A program made the position numbers and the translations under genes. A model generated the notes under the pieces. That model was not told the origin of the DNA. It saw only the letters and a list, made by a program, of their open reading frames with translations, and did not search any database. A DNA stretch of 64,000 nucleotides from Lentisphaerota bacterium. Its GTDB lineage: Bacteria; Verrucomicrobiota; Lentisphaeria; Victivallales; UBA1829. How positions within the stretch are numbered: position 1 is the first letter of the stretch; the number at the start of each line of letters is the position of its first letter. Where the stretch lies: the NCBI GenBank assembly GCA_015061915.1, contig SUVR01000008.1, positions 55,262 to 119,261 on the forward strand, given 5' to 3'. Shown here one piece after another: positions 8,222 through 16,587 of this stretch.

Positions 8222-9537
8222 CCCTTATGCGTTTCCAGACTTTTCGGCAGTTCCAGTTTCTGGTAGTGACGATCCTTGGGGATGACTGTGAGCCACTGGG
8301 GATTGCCGTGTGAATCCGGATCAAGATCGATCACATAATAGCGCTTGGCATCTTCTTCCCGGTCGTAGCCGATGATGGTGCCTTTGGGGATCCGGTTGTG
8401 CTTGTCAATGATGGCGTTCCGGATCCGGCAGTGTTCGGCGATATCCACATCATTCAGCAGAATACAGTTGTGAACGGTGGCGTAACTGTGGACGAACACC
8501 TGATTGAAAAGAACGGAGTTTGTCACCACGCTGCCGGAAACGATACAGCCGTCGCACACAATGGAATTGATGGCTTTTCCGATCCGGGGCAGACCGTGCT
8601 TATCCACTTCCTCATTGTGAACGAATTTTGCCGGCGGCAGACTGAAGTGGTAGTTGTAGATGGGCCATTTTGTGTTGTAAAGGTCCAACTGCGGCTTGGT
8701 GGCGCGCAGGTCCATATTGGCTTCAAAGAACGCCTTGAGCGTACCGACATCCCGCCAGTACGGTTTGTCTTTAACGGTCTGACCGGGAATCTTGTTGTCG
8801 TAGAAATTGTACGCATAGAGCCGTTTCGTTTCCACCAGACTGGGGATGATGTCTTTGCCGAAGTCGTGGCTGCTGTCTTTGCTGGCGTGGTCGCTCTTGA
8901 GCAGGTTCAGCAGATGATCGGCTTCAAAGATGTAGTTTCCCATGGAGGCGAGACACATGGTGGAGTCATGAGGCAGTGTCTTGGGATTTTCCGGTTTTTC
9001 CTGGAACCCGACGATCCGCCAGTCTTCGTCCACTTCAATGATCCCGAACTGATGGGCTTCCTGCACGGGAACAGGGATCGCTGCGATGGTGGCGATCGCT
9101 CCTTTTTCCATGTGGAAGTCCACCATCTGCCGCAGGTCCATACGGTAGATATGGTCACCGCCGAACACTGCCACCTGATCGGGCGCAAAGTCTTCGATCA
9201 GGTGCATATTCTGGTAGATGGCATCTGCCGTACCGCAGTACCAGGAGCGGTCTTCGGTCTGCATCTGTGCCGGAACGGGGATGATGAATCTGCCGCGAAC
9301 CTGGGAACTGGCAATATTCCAGCCGTTGATGATGTGTTCCATCAGACTCTGGGACTTGAACTGGGTCAACACAAAAATACTGTCGATTCCGCTGTTGACA
9401 AAGTTACTGAGTACGAAGTCGATGATCCGGTATTTTCCGCCGAAGGGGACTGCCGGTTTTGCGCGTTCGTGGGTCAGTGGTGCAAGTCTTGTTCCTTCGC
9501 CGCCGGCGAGGATCATACCGAGTACAGATGTTCTCAT
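8218..9537 (-). CDS. glgC: Glucose-1-phosphate adenylyltransferase (ADP-glucose pyrophosphorylase)
   Basis: Makes ADP-glucose from glucose-1-phosphate and ATP, the committed step of bacterial glycogen synthesis. The N-terminal nucleotidyltransferase domain shows GGEGTRLAPLT at 12-22, then RAKPAVPFGGKYRIIDF and the WYCGTADA region; a left-handed beta-helix follows in the last third (GSVVTNSVLFNQVFVHS). The frame can be extended 27 codons further upstream, but ATG 9537 is preceded by a perfect AGGAGG, giving 439 residues, the normal size. A promoter candidate lies at 9591-9618. No other glg gene is in view. Identification is secure. Confidence 0.95.
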   Translation of the reverse strand: MRTSVLGMILAGGEGTRLAPLTHERAKPAVPFGGKYRIIDFVLSNFVNSGIDSIFVLTQFKSQSLMEHIINGWNIASSQVRGRFIIPVPAQMQTEDRSWYCGTADAIYQNMHLIEDFAPDQVAVFGGDHIYRMDLRQMVDFHMEKGAIATIAAIPVPVQEAHQFGIIEVDEDWRIVGFQEKPENPKTLPHDSTMCLASMGNYIFEADHLLNLLKSDHASKDSSHDFGKDIIPSLVETKRLYAYNFYDNKIPGQTVKDKPYWRDVGTLKAFFEANMDLRATKPQLDLYNTKWPIYNYHFSLPPAKFVHNEEVDKHGLPRIGKAINSIVCDGCIVSGSVVTNSVLFNQVFVHSYATVHNCILLNDVDIAEHCRIRNAIIDKHNRIPKGTIIGYDREEDAKRYYVIDLDPDSHGNPQWLTVIPKDRHYQKLELPKSLETHKG

Positions 9538-9590
9538 AAATTTTGCCTCCTTGTCATCTTGGGATCGCAGGTTCGCTGTATATTTTCTAT

Positions 9591-9628
9591 AAGATACTGC
9601 AAATCCCGGCTTTTTCAAACCGGGATTT
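9591..9628 (-). promoter_or_regulatory. glgC promoter overlapping a hairpin
   Basis: On the minus strand TTGAAA (9613-9618), a 16-base spacer and TATCTT (9591-9596) form a promoter for glgC. The -35 box sits in the loop of a perfect inverted repeat, AAATCCCGG (9601-9609) with CCGGGATTT (9620-9628), which directly follows the stop codon of the upstream S15 gene. The hairpin lacks a minus-strand U-tract, so it is not a classical terminator for that gene. Confidence 0.5.
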
Positions 9629-9636
9629 CGTTTTTT

Positions 9637-11385
9637 TTACTTGAAAACCGGGAAGATGATGCAGGAGGGATACTGCGCGGAGTGCAGGATCGTCTGTTCA
9701 GCTTTCTGCGGTTCTGTTTCAAGGGAGGGCAGCTTTTCTGTGTTGAGATTCCGTTCAAAGTGCGGGAAATTGCTGCTGGAGATCTCAATACGGATCCGGT
9801 GACCTTTCTTGAACATATACGATGTGAAATCGACATCAAAATTCACTTCACAGGTCTCGCCTTTTTTCATAAAGACGGGATTTTTAAATCCGTTGCGGTA
9901 ACGCATCCGGTAGATCGTGTCGCAGATGTTCATGGGTTTGCCGTCTTCGTACACATCCACGATCTTGACCGTAAAGTCGGTATCCGGTGCGCTGGACTGG
10001 ACAAACAGTTTTGCTTTGATCACGCCGGTGACGGTCAGGTCTTCCGTCAGTTCCGGGCTGGTGTAGACCAGCACATCCTGACGCTGTTCGATCTCGCTCT
10101 GGTCACGCATACCGCCGGAACCGACCATTCTGCCGCCGCAGGTGGGGACCGGGTTCATGGGATCGTAAATAAACTTGTCGGCGGGTTGATCCGCAGTCAG
10201 TTTTGTACGTGTCAGGTAGCCGTCGCCATTGGACGTATTGGCACCGCCTTTGCTGCCCAGATAGAAGGGTGTTTCGATCGCTCCGGGGACCGGCCAGGTG
10301 TCGGCATAGTGCCACTTGTTTTCGCCCATCGTGAAGTAGCAGACTCTGCCGGGGGCATTGTCCAGTTCCGGATCTTTGCCTTTGAGAATGGAATGGAGAA
10401 AATCCAGTTCTTCTTTTTCAGTCACAAGGGCATCGGGACCGAAGGAGAAATCGCCTTCCTTCACATTGACGCCGTGTCCCCAGGGACCGATCCGCAGCCA
10501 GGAATGTTTCTTGAATTCTTCGCAGATGTCCGGGCTTGCCATCAGTTCCGTGTAAATTTCCGGTCCCTGTCTGCCCAGCAGGTCAAAGTAACTTGTCTGA
10601 ATGAAGAAGGGACACTTGATTTCTTTTGCATAGTCTTTGAGTTCGATCTTTTTCCAGAAAGGAGCTTCACGGTCCGGTGTCGTGGAAATGGTCTTCCAGG
10701 AGGGACTGGGCATAAAGGCGCGTTCATCCAGTGTATGGACGGGAAATTCCTTCCGCAGTTCACCCCAGTTGGGGGCTTTCGGTACCTTGATATCACGGGC
10801 GCCGAGACCGATATGCCAGGAAGGCATGAAGGAGAGTTCCAGCACGCCGTTGGTGTAATATGCGGCATAGAAAGAATTGCTCAAGGCGGAGGGCGCGATC
10901 GCTTTCAGAGCCGGATGACCGGAGGAGGCGGCACCCAACTGGGTCAGAGCAGGGTAACTGCCGCCGACCATACCCACATTGCCATCGCACCAGGTCTGCT
11001 TGCTGAGCCATTCCAGCGTATCATAACCATCTTCAATTTCCGTCTGTGTGGGGGTACAGGTCCCGCCGGAAAGAAATCTGCCGCGGCAATCGACCCAAAC
11101 CACCGCAAAGCCCTGCTTGCAGGGGCCGGTATACTGCAAACCGGAAGTCCCGCCGTAGGGAGAACGGGAGAGAATGACGGGGAAGGGACCGGGCGCATCC
11201 GGCAGATAGACATCAGCGGCAAGCGTGATACCATCCCGCATGGGGATCCGGACATTGTGGTAGTGGACGTACTCGAAGTTCATTTTGTTTTCCTTGTTGT
11301 CTGTTCCGGTGAAAAATGCACACGCACTGGTCAGAAAGAGGACACAGAAGGTACAAACCAACAGAACATATTTTGTTTTCATCAT
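9637..11385 (-). CDS. Exported S15/CocE-family acyl hydrolase or dipeptidyl-peptidase
   Basis: A 582-residue alpha/beta hydrolase of the X-Pro dipeptidyl-peptidase (S15)/CocE-NonD family. The N-terminus is a signal sequence with a possible lipobox ending at Cys22 (LFLTSAC), so it may be a lipoprotein. The family opening RIPMRDGITLAADVYLP is present, and the nucleophile is Ser143 in GGSYPA; the histidine is probably in WGHG. The C-terminal jelly-roll expected for the family is seen (DFTVKIVDVYEDG, KKGHRIRIEISSSNFP). Substrates of the family include proline-containing peptides, esters and amides; it cannot be narrowed. Two adjacent ATG codons (11385, 11382) can serve as start. It lies after the hpf terminator, and its own promoter is unclear. 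Confidence 0.85.
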   Translation of the reverse strand: MMKTKYVLLVCTFCVLFLTSACAFFTGTDNKENKMNFEYVHYHNVRIPMRDGITLAADVYLPDAPGPFPVILSRSPYGGTSGLQYTGPCKQGFAVVWVDCRGRFLSGGTCTPTQTEIEDGYDTLEWLSKQTWCDGNVGMVGGSYPALTQLGAASSGHPALKAIAPSALSNSFYAAYYTNGVLELSFMPSWHIGLGARDIKVPKAPNWGELRKEFPVHTLDERAFMPSPSWKTISTTPDREAPFWKKIELKDYAKEIKCPFFIQTSYFDLLGRQGPEIYTELMASPDICEEFKKHSWLRIGPWGHGVNVKEGDFSFGPDALVTEKEELDFLHSILKGKDPELDNAPGRVCYFTMGENKWHYADTWPVPGAIETPFYLGSKGGANTSNGDGYLTRTKLTADQPADKFIYDPMNPVPTCGGRMVGSGGMRDQSEIEQRQDVLVYTSPELTEDLTVTGVIKAKLFVQSSAPDTDFTVKIVDVYEDGKPMNICDTIYRMRYRNGFKNPVFMKKGETCEVNFDVDFTSYMFKKGHRIRIEISSSNFPHFERNLNTEKLPSLETEPQKAEQTILHSAQYPSCIIFPVFK

Positions 11386-11414
11386 TACTAATTTTTCTTT
11401 ATTCGTTTTTGTTA

Positions 11415-11442
11415 TAAAAAAATCCCCGGACCAGCCGGGGAT
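11415..11442 (-). terminator. Intrinsic terminator after hpf
   Basis: On the minus strand ATCCCCGG pairs with CCGGGGAT (11422-11442) and is followed by a T-run (11421-11416). It lies about 30 bases after the hpf stop and about 30 bases before the S15 gene. Confidence 0.85.
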
Positions 11443-11470
11443 AACGGTTACTTTTCAGGGAAGACGGGAA

Positions 11471-11815
11471 TCATTCTGCGTTGGCAGCCTTTTCACCTTC
11501 CAGATCTTTCAAGCCGACACTGCGGTGTTCCTGTTTTTTGTCCAGGTACTTTCTCGCCTGTGTTTCGGCTTTGGTCACGACTTCGTCAATCGCCTTGTAG
11601 ACATTGTCGTACGCAGCGGATTCGACACCAATGGGGTAATCCTTGATTGCGACGCTGATCGTTGCCTTGACCAGATTTTTCTGCATATCAAGAACCAGGT
11701 TTACATTACTGATCTTCAGTCTGAATTCACCAAACGCCGCATTGACCGTGTCAACGGCGTACTGTTTGATTTCATCATTCAACTCGAAATGGCGGACACT
11801 TACAACGACATCCAT
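11471..11815 (-). CDS. hpf: Ribosome hibernation-promoting factor (short form)
   Basis: A 114-residue cytoplasmic protein of the RaiA/HPF family, which binds the small ribosomal subunit and silences ribosomes under stress or starvation. The sequence shows the opening VVVSVRHFELNDEIKQYA and the core YDNVYKAIDEVVTKAETQARKYLDK. There is no C-terminal dimerisation domain, so it is the short type. ATG 11815 was chosen because AGGAGG precedes it; a frame start 17 codons upstream lacks one. It has its own near-consensus promoter and a terminator, so it is monocistronic. Confidence 0.92.
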   Translation of the reverse strand: MDVVVSVRHFELNDEIKQYAVDTVNAAFGEFRLKISNVNLVLDMQKNLVKATISVAIKDYPIGVESAAYDNVYKAIDEVVTKAETQARKYLDKKQEHRSVGLKDLEGEKAANAE

Positions 11816-11881
11816 AGTGCACCTCCTGTGTTGGTGTTCCGTGTTTGGCGCAGGCTCATATACCAACGCCTTCTACAGGTA

Positions 11882-11909
11882 ATTATAAACGCGGATTGGA
11901 GTTTGTCAA
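11882..11909 (-). promoter_or_regulatory. Consensus sigma70-type promoter of hpf
   Basis: On the minus strand TTGACA (11904-11909), a 16-base spacer and TATAAT (11882-11887). This is the best match to the consensus in the window and implies high expression. Confidence 0.75.
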
Positions 11910-11966
11910 GCAGAAAAAAGCAAAAAAATGCAAAAAAAATTGAAAAAAGAGTTTTTCGTGCGTGAT

Positions 11967-12932
11967 TCAGGCGTTTTTACGCAGACTTTCTGCCACATCT
12001 GCAATGATCTGCTTCAGCGGAATCTCTGCCTGCCAGTTTGTGAGCGCATAAAGTTTGGAGCAATCCGGAGCACGGTGAAGCATATCTTCAAAGCCGTTCG
12101 CATACGCCTGATCATAAGGAATCATATCGATTTTGGAACTGCTGTTCAGTTCGTGAATCACAAAATCTGCAAGTTGACGGATCGTAACTTTTTCTGTGCT
12201 GCCGATATTATAGATCCCGCCATACGAGTCCGGCGTCTCCATAAGAAGCAGCAACGCCCGGACAACATCCGAAACATGGCAGAAGCAGCGGGTCTGTTCC
12301 CCCGTGCCAAAGACTTTCAGCGGGTCTCCGGAAAGGGCAGCCGCCACAAAACGGGGAATCACCATGCCGTATCTGCCCGTTTGACCGGGTCCGACGGTAT
12401 TGAAGAAACGCACCACTGTCCCCCGCAAACCTCTGTCCCGGAAGTATGCCATCAACAGAAATTCATCCATCAGTTTGCTGCAGGCGTAGGACCAGCGGGA
12501 GTGGGTGGAAGGACCGATCAGCAGGTCGTCCGTTTCTGCAAAAAGCGGTTTGGCAGATTTGCCGTAAACTTCACTGGTGGAAGCAAGAATGATCCGTTTG
12601 TCATATTTCGTTGCTGCGGTGAGAACCCGCTCTGTTCCCTGAACATTGGTCAGGATCGTACGGACAGGATCGTGGACGACCAGTTCCACGCCCACTGCTG
12701 CGGCAAGGTGAAATACGGTGTCACAATCAGCAATCAGTTCTTCCAATTCGCCGGAGACCAGAATATCTCCCTTGATAAAACGGTAGCGGGAATCTTTCTG
12801 AAATTCCGTAATATTGTCAAGCGATCCGGTGGAAAGATCATCGATCACCGCAACCGTGTGTCCGGCCGAAAGAAGTGCCCGGGTCAGATGACTGCCGATA
12901 AAACCTGCACCGCCGGTGATCAGAACTTTCAT
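11967..12932 (-). CDS. NAD-dependent nucleotide-sugar epimerase/dehydratase
   Basis: A 321-residue extended SDR enzyme. The dinucleotide motif GGAGFIG is at residues 7-13, the active-site S-Y-K pattern is ASTSEVYG near 118-124 with Y149 and K153 (YACSK), and the VVRFFNTVGPGQ motif follows. Its closest look is to UDP-glucose 4-epimerase or UDP-glucuronate decarboxylase; the substrate cannot be fixed. ATG 12932 is preferred over a TTG five codons upstream because GAGG lies at a good distance. It begins 11 bases after the pssA stop and is the last gene of the yebC-ruvC-psd-pssA run, consistent with an envelope polysaccharide role. Confidence 0.85.
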   Translation of the reverse strand: MKVLITGGAGFIGSHLTRALLSAGHTVAVIDDLSTGSLDNITEFQKDSRYRFIKGDILVSGELEELIADCDTVFHLAAAVGVELVVHDPVRTILTNVQGTERVLTAATKYDKRIILASTSEVYGKSAKPLFAETDDLLIGPSTHSRWSYACSKLMDEFLLMAYFRDRGLRGTVVRFFNTVGPGQTGRYGMVIPRFVAAALSGDPLKVFGTGEQTRCFCHVSDVVRALLLLMETPDSYGGIYNIGSTEKVTIRQLADFVIHELNSSSKIDMIPYDQAYANGFEDMLHRAPDCSKLYALTNWQAEIPLKQIIADVAESLRKNA

Positions 12933-12943
12933 GTTCAGATGCC

Positions 12944-13789
12944 TCAATCATTTTCCTGAGTGAACTCGACGCGTGCTTGAAGCAGTCCCAATTTGACTGC
13001 CAGGTAGGCGATCGGTCCCCAGACAACATAAATATTAACCACCAGAGTCGGGAATGCGTACCAGTTGTAAAGGAAACCGGATGCGATCCAGGCGGCAAAG
13101 AGAAGGATCAGGAAAAACAGTCTGCGCTTGTTGCGTTTGGTGGAAACGATCCATTTTGCAAAGTGCATATAGGGGATCTTGCTTACCATGAGAATACCCA
13201 GCAGCGCTGCGTAGAAGGGCATGTAACGGATCAGACGGGCATTCGGAAGCAAGTCGCTGTATGCAGAAAAGATCACGAGAACGCAGATTGCCGCCGCAGC
13301 ACCGGGCGAGGGAAGTCCGGAGAATTTTTCCGAGCTTTTCTTTTCCAGCATGGCGTGGACATTGTATGTGGCAAGACGCAACGCCGCACAACCGAGATAA
13401 ACGGCACAGAGCATACAGATCGGTACATATTCCCGGAGCGTATCCAGATGATCCACATTGTGTGCCATAACAGCAACGAGAGTGGCGGGAGCAACACCGA
13501 AAGTTGTCATATCAGCAAGGGAGTCCATCTGCAGACCGTGCATACTTCCTGCATTAAGCAGGCGCGCCGCAAAGCCGTCGAGGGCGTCAAAGACCATTGC
13601 AAAAAGGATCATTGCGGCGCTGAGTGCGAAAATAAGAGCCATTTTATTGGTATCATCTCCATACTTATACGCCTGAAGAGTGATCAGAATTGAGGCAAAA
13701 CCGCAGAGTGAATTGCAGAGCGTCAGAGAGTTCGGTACTCCTTTGATCCACCGGTTGCGTTCCAACATATTTTTAAACCGCTGCTTCAT
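12944..13789 (-). CDS. pssA: CDP-diacylglycerol-serine O-phosphatidyltransferase
   Basis: Makes phosphatidylserine from CDP-diacylglycerol and serine in the inner membrane. The CDP-alcohol phosphotransferase motif is complete, spaced as D-x2-D-G-x2-A-R-x8-G-x3-D-x3-D at residues 68-93 (DALDGFAARLL, then QMDSLAD). Several hydrophobic segments follow, including an unusually hydrophobic C-terminal part (FFLILLFAAWIASGFLY). Two adjacent ATG codons (13792, 13789) follow AAGGA; 13789 has the better spacing. It lies 16 bases after psd, whose product uses its product, so the pair converts CDP-diacylglycerol to phosphatidylethanolamine. Confidence 0.93.
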   Translation of the reverse strand: MKQRFKNMLERNRWIKGVPNSLTLCNSLCGFASILITLQAYKYGDDTNKMALIFALSAAMILFAMVFDALDGFAARLLNAGSMHGLQMDSLADMTTFGVAPATLVAVMAHNVDHLDTLREYVPICMLCAVYLGCAALRLATYNVHAMLEKKSSEKFSGLPSPGAAAAICVLVIFSAYSDLLPNARLIRYMPFYAALLGILMVSKIPYMHFAKWIVSTKRNKRRLFFLILLFAAWIASGFLYNWYAFPTLVVNIYVVWGPIAYLAVKLGLLQARVEFTQEND

Positions 13790-13805
13790 CATCGATTCCT
13801 TAATT

Positions 13806-14564
13806 TCAGAGCTGTTCCTGATTTTTGAATAACTGAGCCAGTTTATCTTTTGCATCGGGCAGAATTCTGGCGATGGTGCTGGTCCCGCCGCAGACACCAT
13901 TACCGATCTTGACTGCAAGATCAAAACCCTGACAGGGCAGATACAGTTCTGTTCTGGAGCCGAATTTGATCATCCCGTACTGTGCGCCCTTTTCAAAGGT
14001 GTCACCCGCTTCAACCGGGCAGACGATCCGGCGGGCAATCGCTCCGGAGACCTGTTTGATGGCAACGGGGAATTTGACCCCGTCGATCTCACAAGTCCCG
14101 CCGATGATCATTGCTTCATTTTCGCGGATCGCTGCACCGTCACGGGCATCGTGGAAGGCGCCTTTTTTGTAATGTCTGAACTTGATCTTCATTGCCAGCG
14201 GAACACGGTTGATGTGTACGCTGAAGACAGAAAGAAAAATGCCGACCCGGAGCATATCCTGCCCCTGAAAAAGATCCCGCAATTCTTCACATTCCACCGA
14301 TTCGTTTTTGATCAGTTCAATGTCCCGGACCGTACCATCGGCAGGAGAGAGGACCAACGCCGGATCCGTGGGGATCTTTCTTTTGGGATCACGGAAAAAC
14401 GCAGTTGCCGCGACCCAGATCAGCGTAACGGCACAGATCAGAGCGGAAGCGATTGAGAAGGGGCAGAAACCGATTTCAGCGGTGCAGAAGATCAGTACAT
14501 CAATAATAATGGCGATCATCAGCATCTTCAGCCATACATCTTTACCGTAGTGTGTCAGAGTCAT
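13806..14564 (-). CDS. psd: Phosphatidylserine decarboxylase proenzyme (short type)
   Basis: Decarboxylates phosphatidylserine to phosphatidylethanolamine at the inner membrane. The 252-residue protein has two N-terminal hydrophobic segments, then SPADGTV with D76, FSVHINRVP with H117, and the self-cleavage site GSR with Ser203 in MIKFGSRTEL, which would become the pyruvoyl group. This is the short, PsdA-like form rather than the long E. coli form. AGGAG precedes the ATG. It is followed by pssA, giving a complete two-step phosphatidylethanolamine module. Confidence 0.93.
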   Translation of the reverse strand: MTLTHYGKDVWLKMLMIAIIIDVLIFCTAEIGFCPFSIASALICAVTLIWVAATAFFRDPKRKIPTDPALVLSPADGTVRDIELIKNESVECEELRDLFQGQDMLRVGIFLSVFSVHINRVPLAMKIKFRHYKKGAFHDARDGAAIRENEAMIIGGTCEIDGVKFPVAIKQVSGAIARRIVCPVEAGDTFEKGAQYGMIKFGSRTELYLPCQGFDLAVKIGNGVCGGTSTIARILPDAKDKLAQLFKNQEQL

Positions 14565-14607
14565 TTTTTTCTCTCCTGTGGTCAGTCAATTTTTCTTTTT
14601 TTGTCGG

Positions 14608-15117
14608 TTATACCGGCTTCGGCAGCAAAAGTTCTCCGCCCGGCCGCATTGCTAAAGTTCCGTGACACAATGCCAGAGCCAGTGCATCGGTCGAGTCGTT
14701 TGGAATATCCGCCACATTCAGTCCGCCGAGGGAAGCAATCATCGCAGCCACCTGTTCTTTTGAGGCTTCTCCGCTGCCGGTCGCCGCCCGTTTGGCTGTT
14801 TTGGGTGAATATTCGTAAACAGGGATCCTGTGTTCTGCCAGTTTTGCGATCACTGCCCCTCTGGCAAGGCTCAAGATCATAGCCGTTTTGATATTTCTGC
14901 TTGCAAATGCTCCTTCGATGGATGCCGCATCCGGGTGGAACGCTTCAATCAATTCCCGGATCCCGCCGGAAAGACGCCGCAGACATTCGCTGTGCGGCAG
15001 CTTGACCGGATTTGCAATGACGCCGCAATCCAAAACTTTCAGCGATCCGGCGCCGGTCAGTTCCAGTACGCCATAGCCGGTTTTACGGATTGCGGTGTCT
15101 ATGCCGATAATGATCAT
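14608..15117 (-). CDS. ruvC: Holliday junction endonuclease RuvC
   Basis: Resolves four-way DNA junctions in recombination, with RuvAB. The 169-residue protein carries the catalytic acids D7 (GIDTA), E68 (SIEGAF) and the C-terminal pair D141/D144 (NDSTDALALALCH). The GSGEASKEQV loop is typical. It starts three bases after yebC ends, a common gene pair in bacteria, and is followed by psd after 43 bases. RuvA and RuvB are not in the window. Confidence 0.95.
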   Translation of the reverse strand: MIIIGIDTAIRKTGYGVLELTGAGSLKVLDCGVIANPVKLPHSECLRRLSGGIRELIEAFHPDAASIEGAFASRNIKTAMILSLARGAVIAKLAEHRIPVYEYSPKTAKRAATGSGEASKEQVAAMIASLGGLNVADIPNDSTDALALALCHGTLAMRPGGELLLPKPV

Positions 15118-15120
15118 GAC

Positions 15121-15876
15121 TTATTCAGCGTCGATCTGCTCCATGATCTCATCTGCAATATCATCATTGCAGTGGACAGACTGAACGTCGTCCAGATCTT
15201 CCAGCTTATCGATCAGGCGCAGCACCTGCTGAGCTTTGGAAAGTTCCTTGATTTCCACCGTGTTTTCGGGCTGACGGGTGATCGCAGCTTCGGAACAGTC
15301 GATCCCGGCATCTTCGAGGGCTTTGGAGATGTCTGCAAAGGCATCGGGAGCAGCCCAGATTTCAGCCACATCATTTTCCACAGTAATATCTTCAGCGCCG
15401 GCATCCAGCACCAGATCCATCAGTTTTTCTTCGTCTGCATTTTCGCCTTCGATCACGAAATGAGCCTTGCGCTGGAACATCCAGGCAACTGCACCGGACG
15501 CAGCCAGGTTGCCGCCATTGCGGTCAAATGCCATACGGACATCGCAGATCGTACGGTTTTTATTGTCGGTCAGACATTCCACGATGAATGCGGTACCGGC
15601 GGGACCGTAGCCTTCGTAAGTGATTTCTTCGTAAGTCACATCGCCCAGTTCACCGGCACCCTTCTTGATCGCGCGTTCGATGTTTTCACGGGGCATATTG
15701 GCGGCGCGGGCAGAAGCCAGAGCCATACGCAGTTTGATATTGGAGTTGGGGTCTTTGCCGCCGACTTTCGTAGCGACCATAATTTCTTTGGCGATCTTGG
15801 AGAAAGCCTGACCTTTCTTCTTGTCAGTTGCTTCTTTTTTGTGTTTGATATTCGCCCATTTGCTGTGACCGGACAT
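15121..15876 (-). CDS. YebC/PmpR-family protein
   Basis: A 251-residue member of the YebC/PmpR/TACO1 family. The highly conserved opening MSGHSKWANIKHKKEATDKK and the block RAANMPRENIERAIKKG are present at full length. Members act as transcription regulators or help ribosomes translate difficult sequences; which applies here is unknown. It is the first gene of a run that continues with ruvC and the phospholipid genes, and it has a good promoter at 15935-15962 inside the 3' flank of the neighbouring lipoprotein gene. Confidence 0.95.
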   Translation of the reverse strand: MSGHSKWANIKHKKEATDKKKGQAFSKIAKEIMVATKVGGKDPNSNIKLRMALASARAANMPRENIERAIKKGAGELGDVTYEEITYEGYGPAGTAFIVECLTDNKNRTICDVRMAFDRNGGNLAASGAVAWMFQRKAHFVIEGENADEEKLMDLVLDAGAEDITVENDVAEIWAAPDAFADISKALEDAGIDCSEAAITRQPENTVEIKELSKAQQVLRLIDKLEDLDDVQSVHCNDDIADEIMEQIDAE

Positions 15877-15934
15877 ACTTCACTTCCTTCGTTCGTTATT
15901 GTTTTTTGTGTAAAAAATCTAATAATCAGTGTGT

Positions 15935-15962
15935 AATATAGCACACCGCGCGGAAAAGTCAA
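15935..15962 (-). promoter_or_regulatory. Promoter of the yebC-ruvC run
   Basis: On the minus strand TTGACT (15957-15962), a 16-base spacer containing CGCGCG, and TATATT (15935-15940). It sits between the stop of the lipoprotein gene (15967) and the yebC start (15876). Confidence 0.6.
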
Positions 15963-15966
15963 ACTG

Positions 15967-16557
15967 TTACGGCATAATAATCCCAAAGACTTTTCCGTCA
16001 CGGATCAGGACCCGCTTGTATTCCAGATATGCAACCGGGTAAAGCCAAGTGCCTTTGAAGGGATCCGGAGTCCGGTACTTGCAGGGCGGTCCGAATGCCA
16101 GAAGGACCGCAGAGACCGGCATCCCTTTTTCCACAAAACCGCGGCGGACTTTTTCATAGGTCAGAGCATCCAGACCATCCCGCAGTTCGTCCTCTGTTTT
16201 TGCGGTAAAGAGATCCTGCAGATATTGTTCCGGAGTCTGGAGACGGTAGTGGGGTTCAAACACGATCCGGAATTCCTTGCCGTCTGCAGCAGTCTTGAAG
16301 AAAATTTCTTCTTCCGTTGCTTTCGTGATGACCACTTCCGTGCCGAAGGGAATGATCTGCCCCTGCTGGTGGTTGATCGTATCCATATTCATCGGATCGG
16401 TGTACCAGAGATTGTAGGTCGTCCGGACTGTTGCCTGTTCCGGGATCCGGAGGATTTCAGAGACGATCAGTTCCCGCGCAGCACAGCCGGAAAGCAGGAT
16501 CGCTGTACCGGCAAGAACCGCAAGAAACATAACTTTTGTGAGACTTTTTTTCTTCAT
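15967..16557 (-). CDS. Putative lipoprotein, BamE/SmpA-like C-terminal pattern
   Basis: A 196-residue protein with a lipoprotein signal (hydrophobic stretch then LLSGC, lipobox Cys25). Its function is not recognised. The C-terminal half has a pattern seen in small envelope lipoproteins of the BamE/SmpA kind: a helix with GMPVSAVLLAFGPPCKYRT, then WLYP and a final strand VLIRDGKVFGI. It lies 30 bases downstream of the S41 protease gene and is probably co-transcribed, which suggests an envelope role. The assignment to BamE is a resemblance only. Confidence 0.6.
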   Translation of the reverse strand: MKKKSLTKVMFLAVLAGTAILLSGCAARELIVSEILRIPEQATVRTTYNLWYTDPMNMDTINHQQGQIIPFGTEVVITKATEEEIFFKTAADGKEFRIVFEPHYRLQTPEQYLQDLFTAKTEDELRDGLDALTYEKVRRGFVEKGMPVSAVLLAFGPPCKYRTPDPFKGTWLYPVAYLEYKRVLIRDGKVFGIIMP

Positions 16558-16587
16558 GTTGTGACTTTCTTCCGTTAATATTGTTTT

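Noticed and set aside
9599..9638. Plus-strand intrinsic terminator (hairpin plus T8)
   Set aside because: No plus-strand gene ends here; the hairpin is better read with the minus-strand glgC promoter.
8398..11391. A plus-strand frame of 997 codons opposite glgC and the S15 hydrolase gene
   Set aside because: It is antisense to two well-supported genes and its translation has no family features. Long antisense frames are common here because the genes avoid codons whose complement is a stop.
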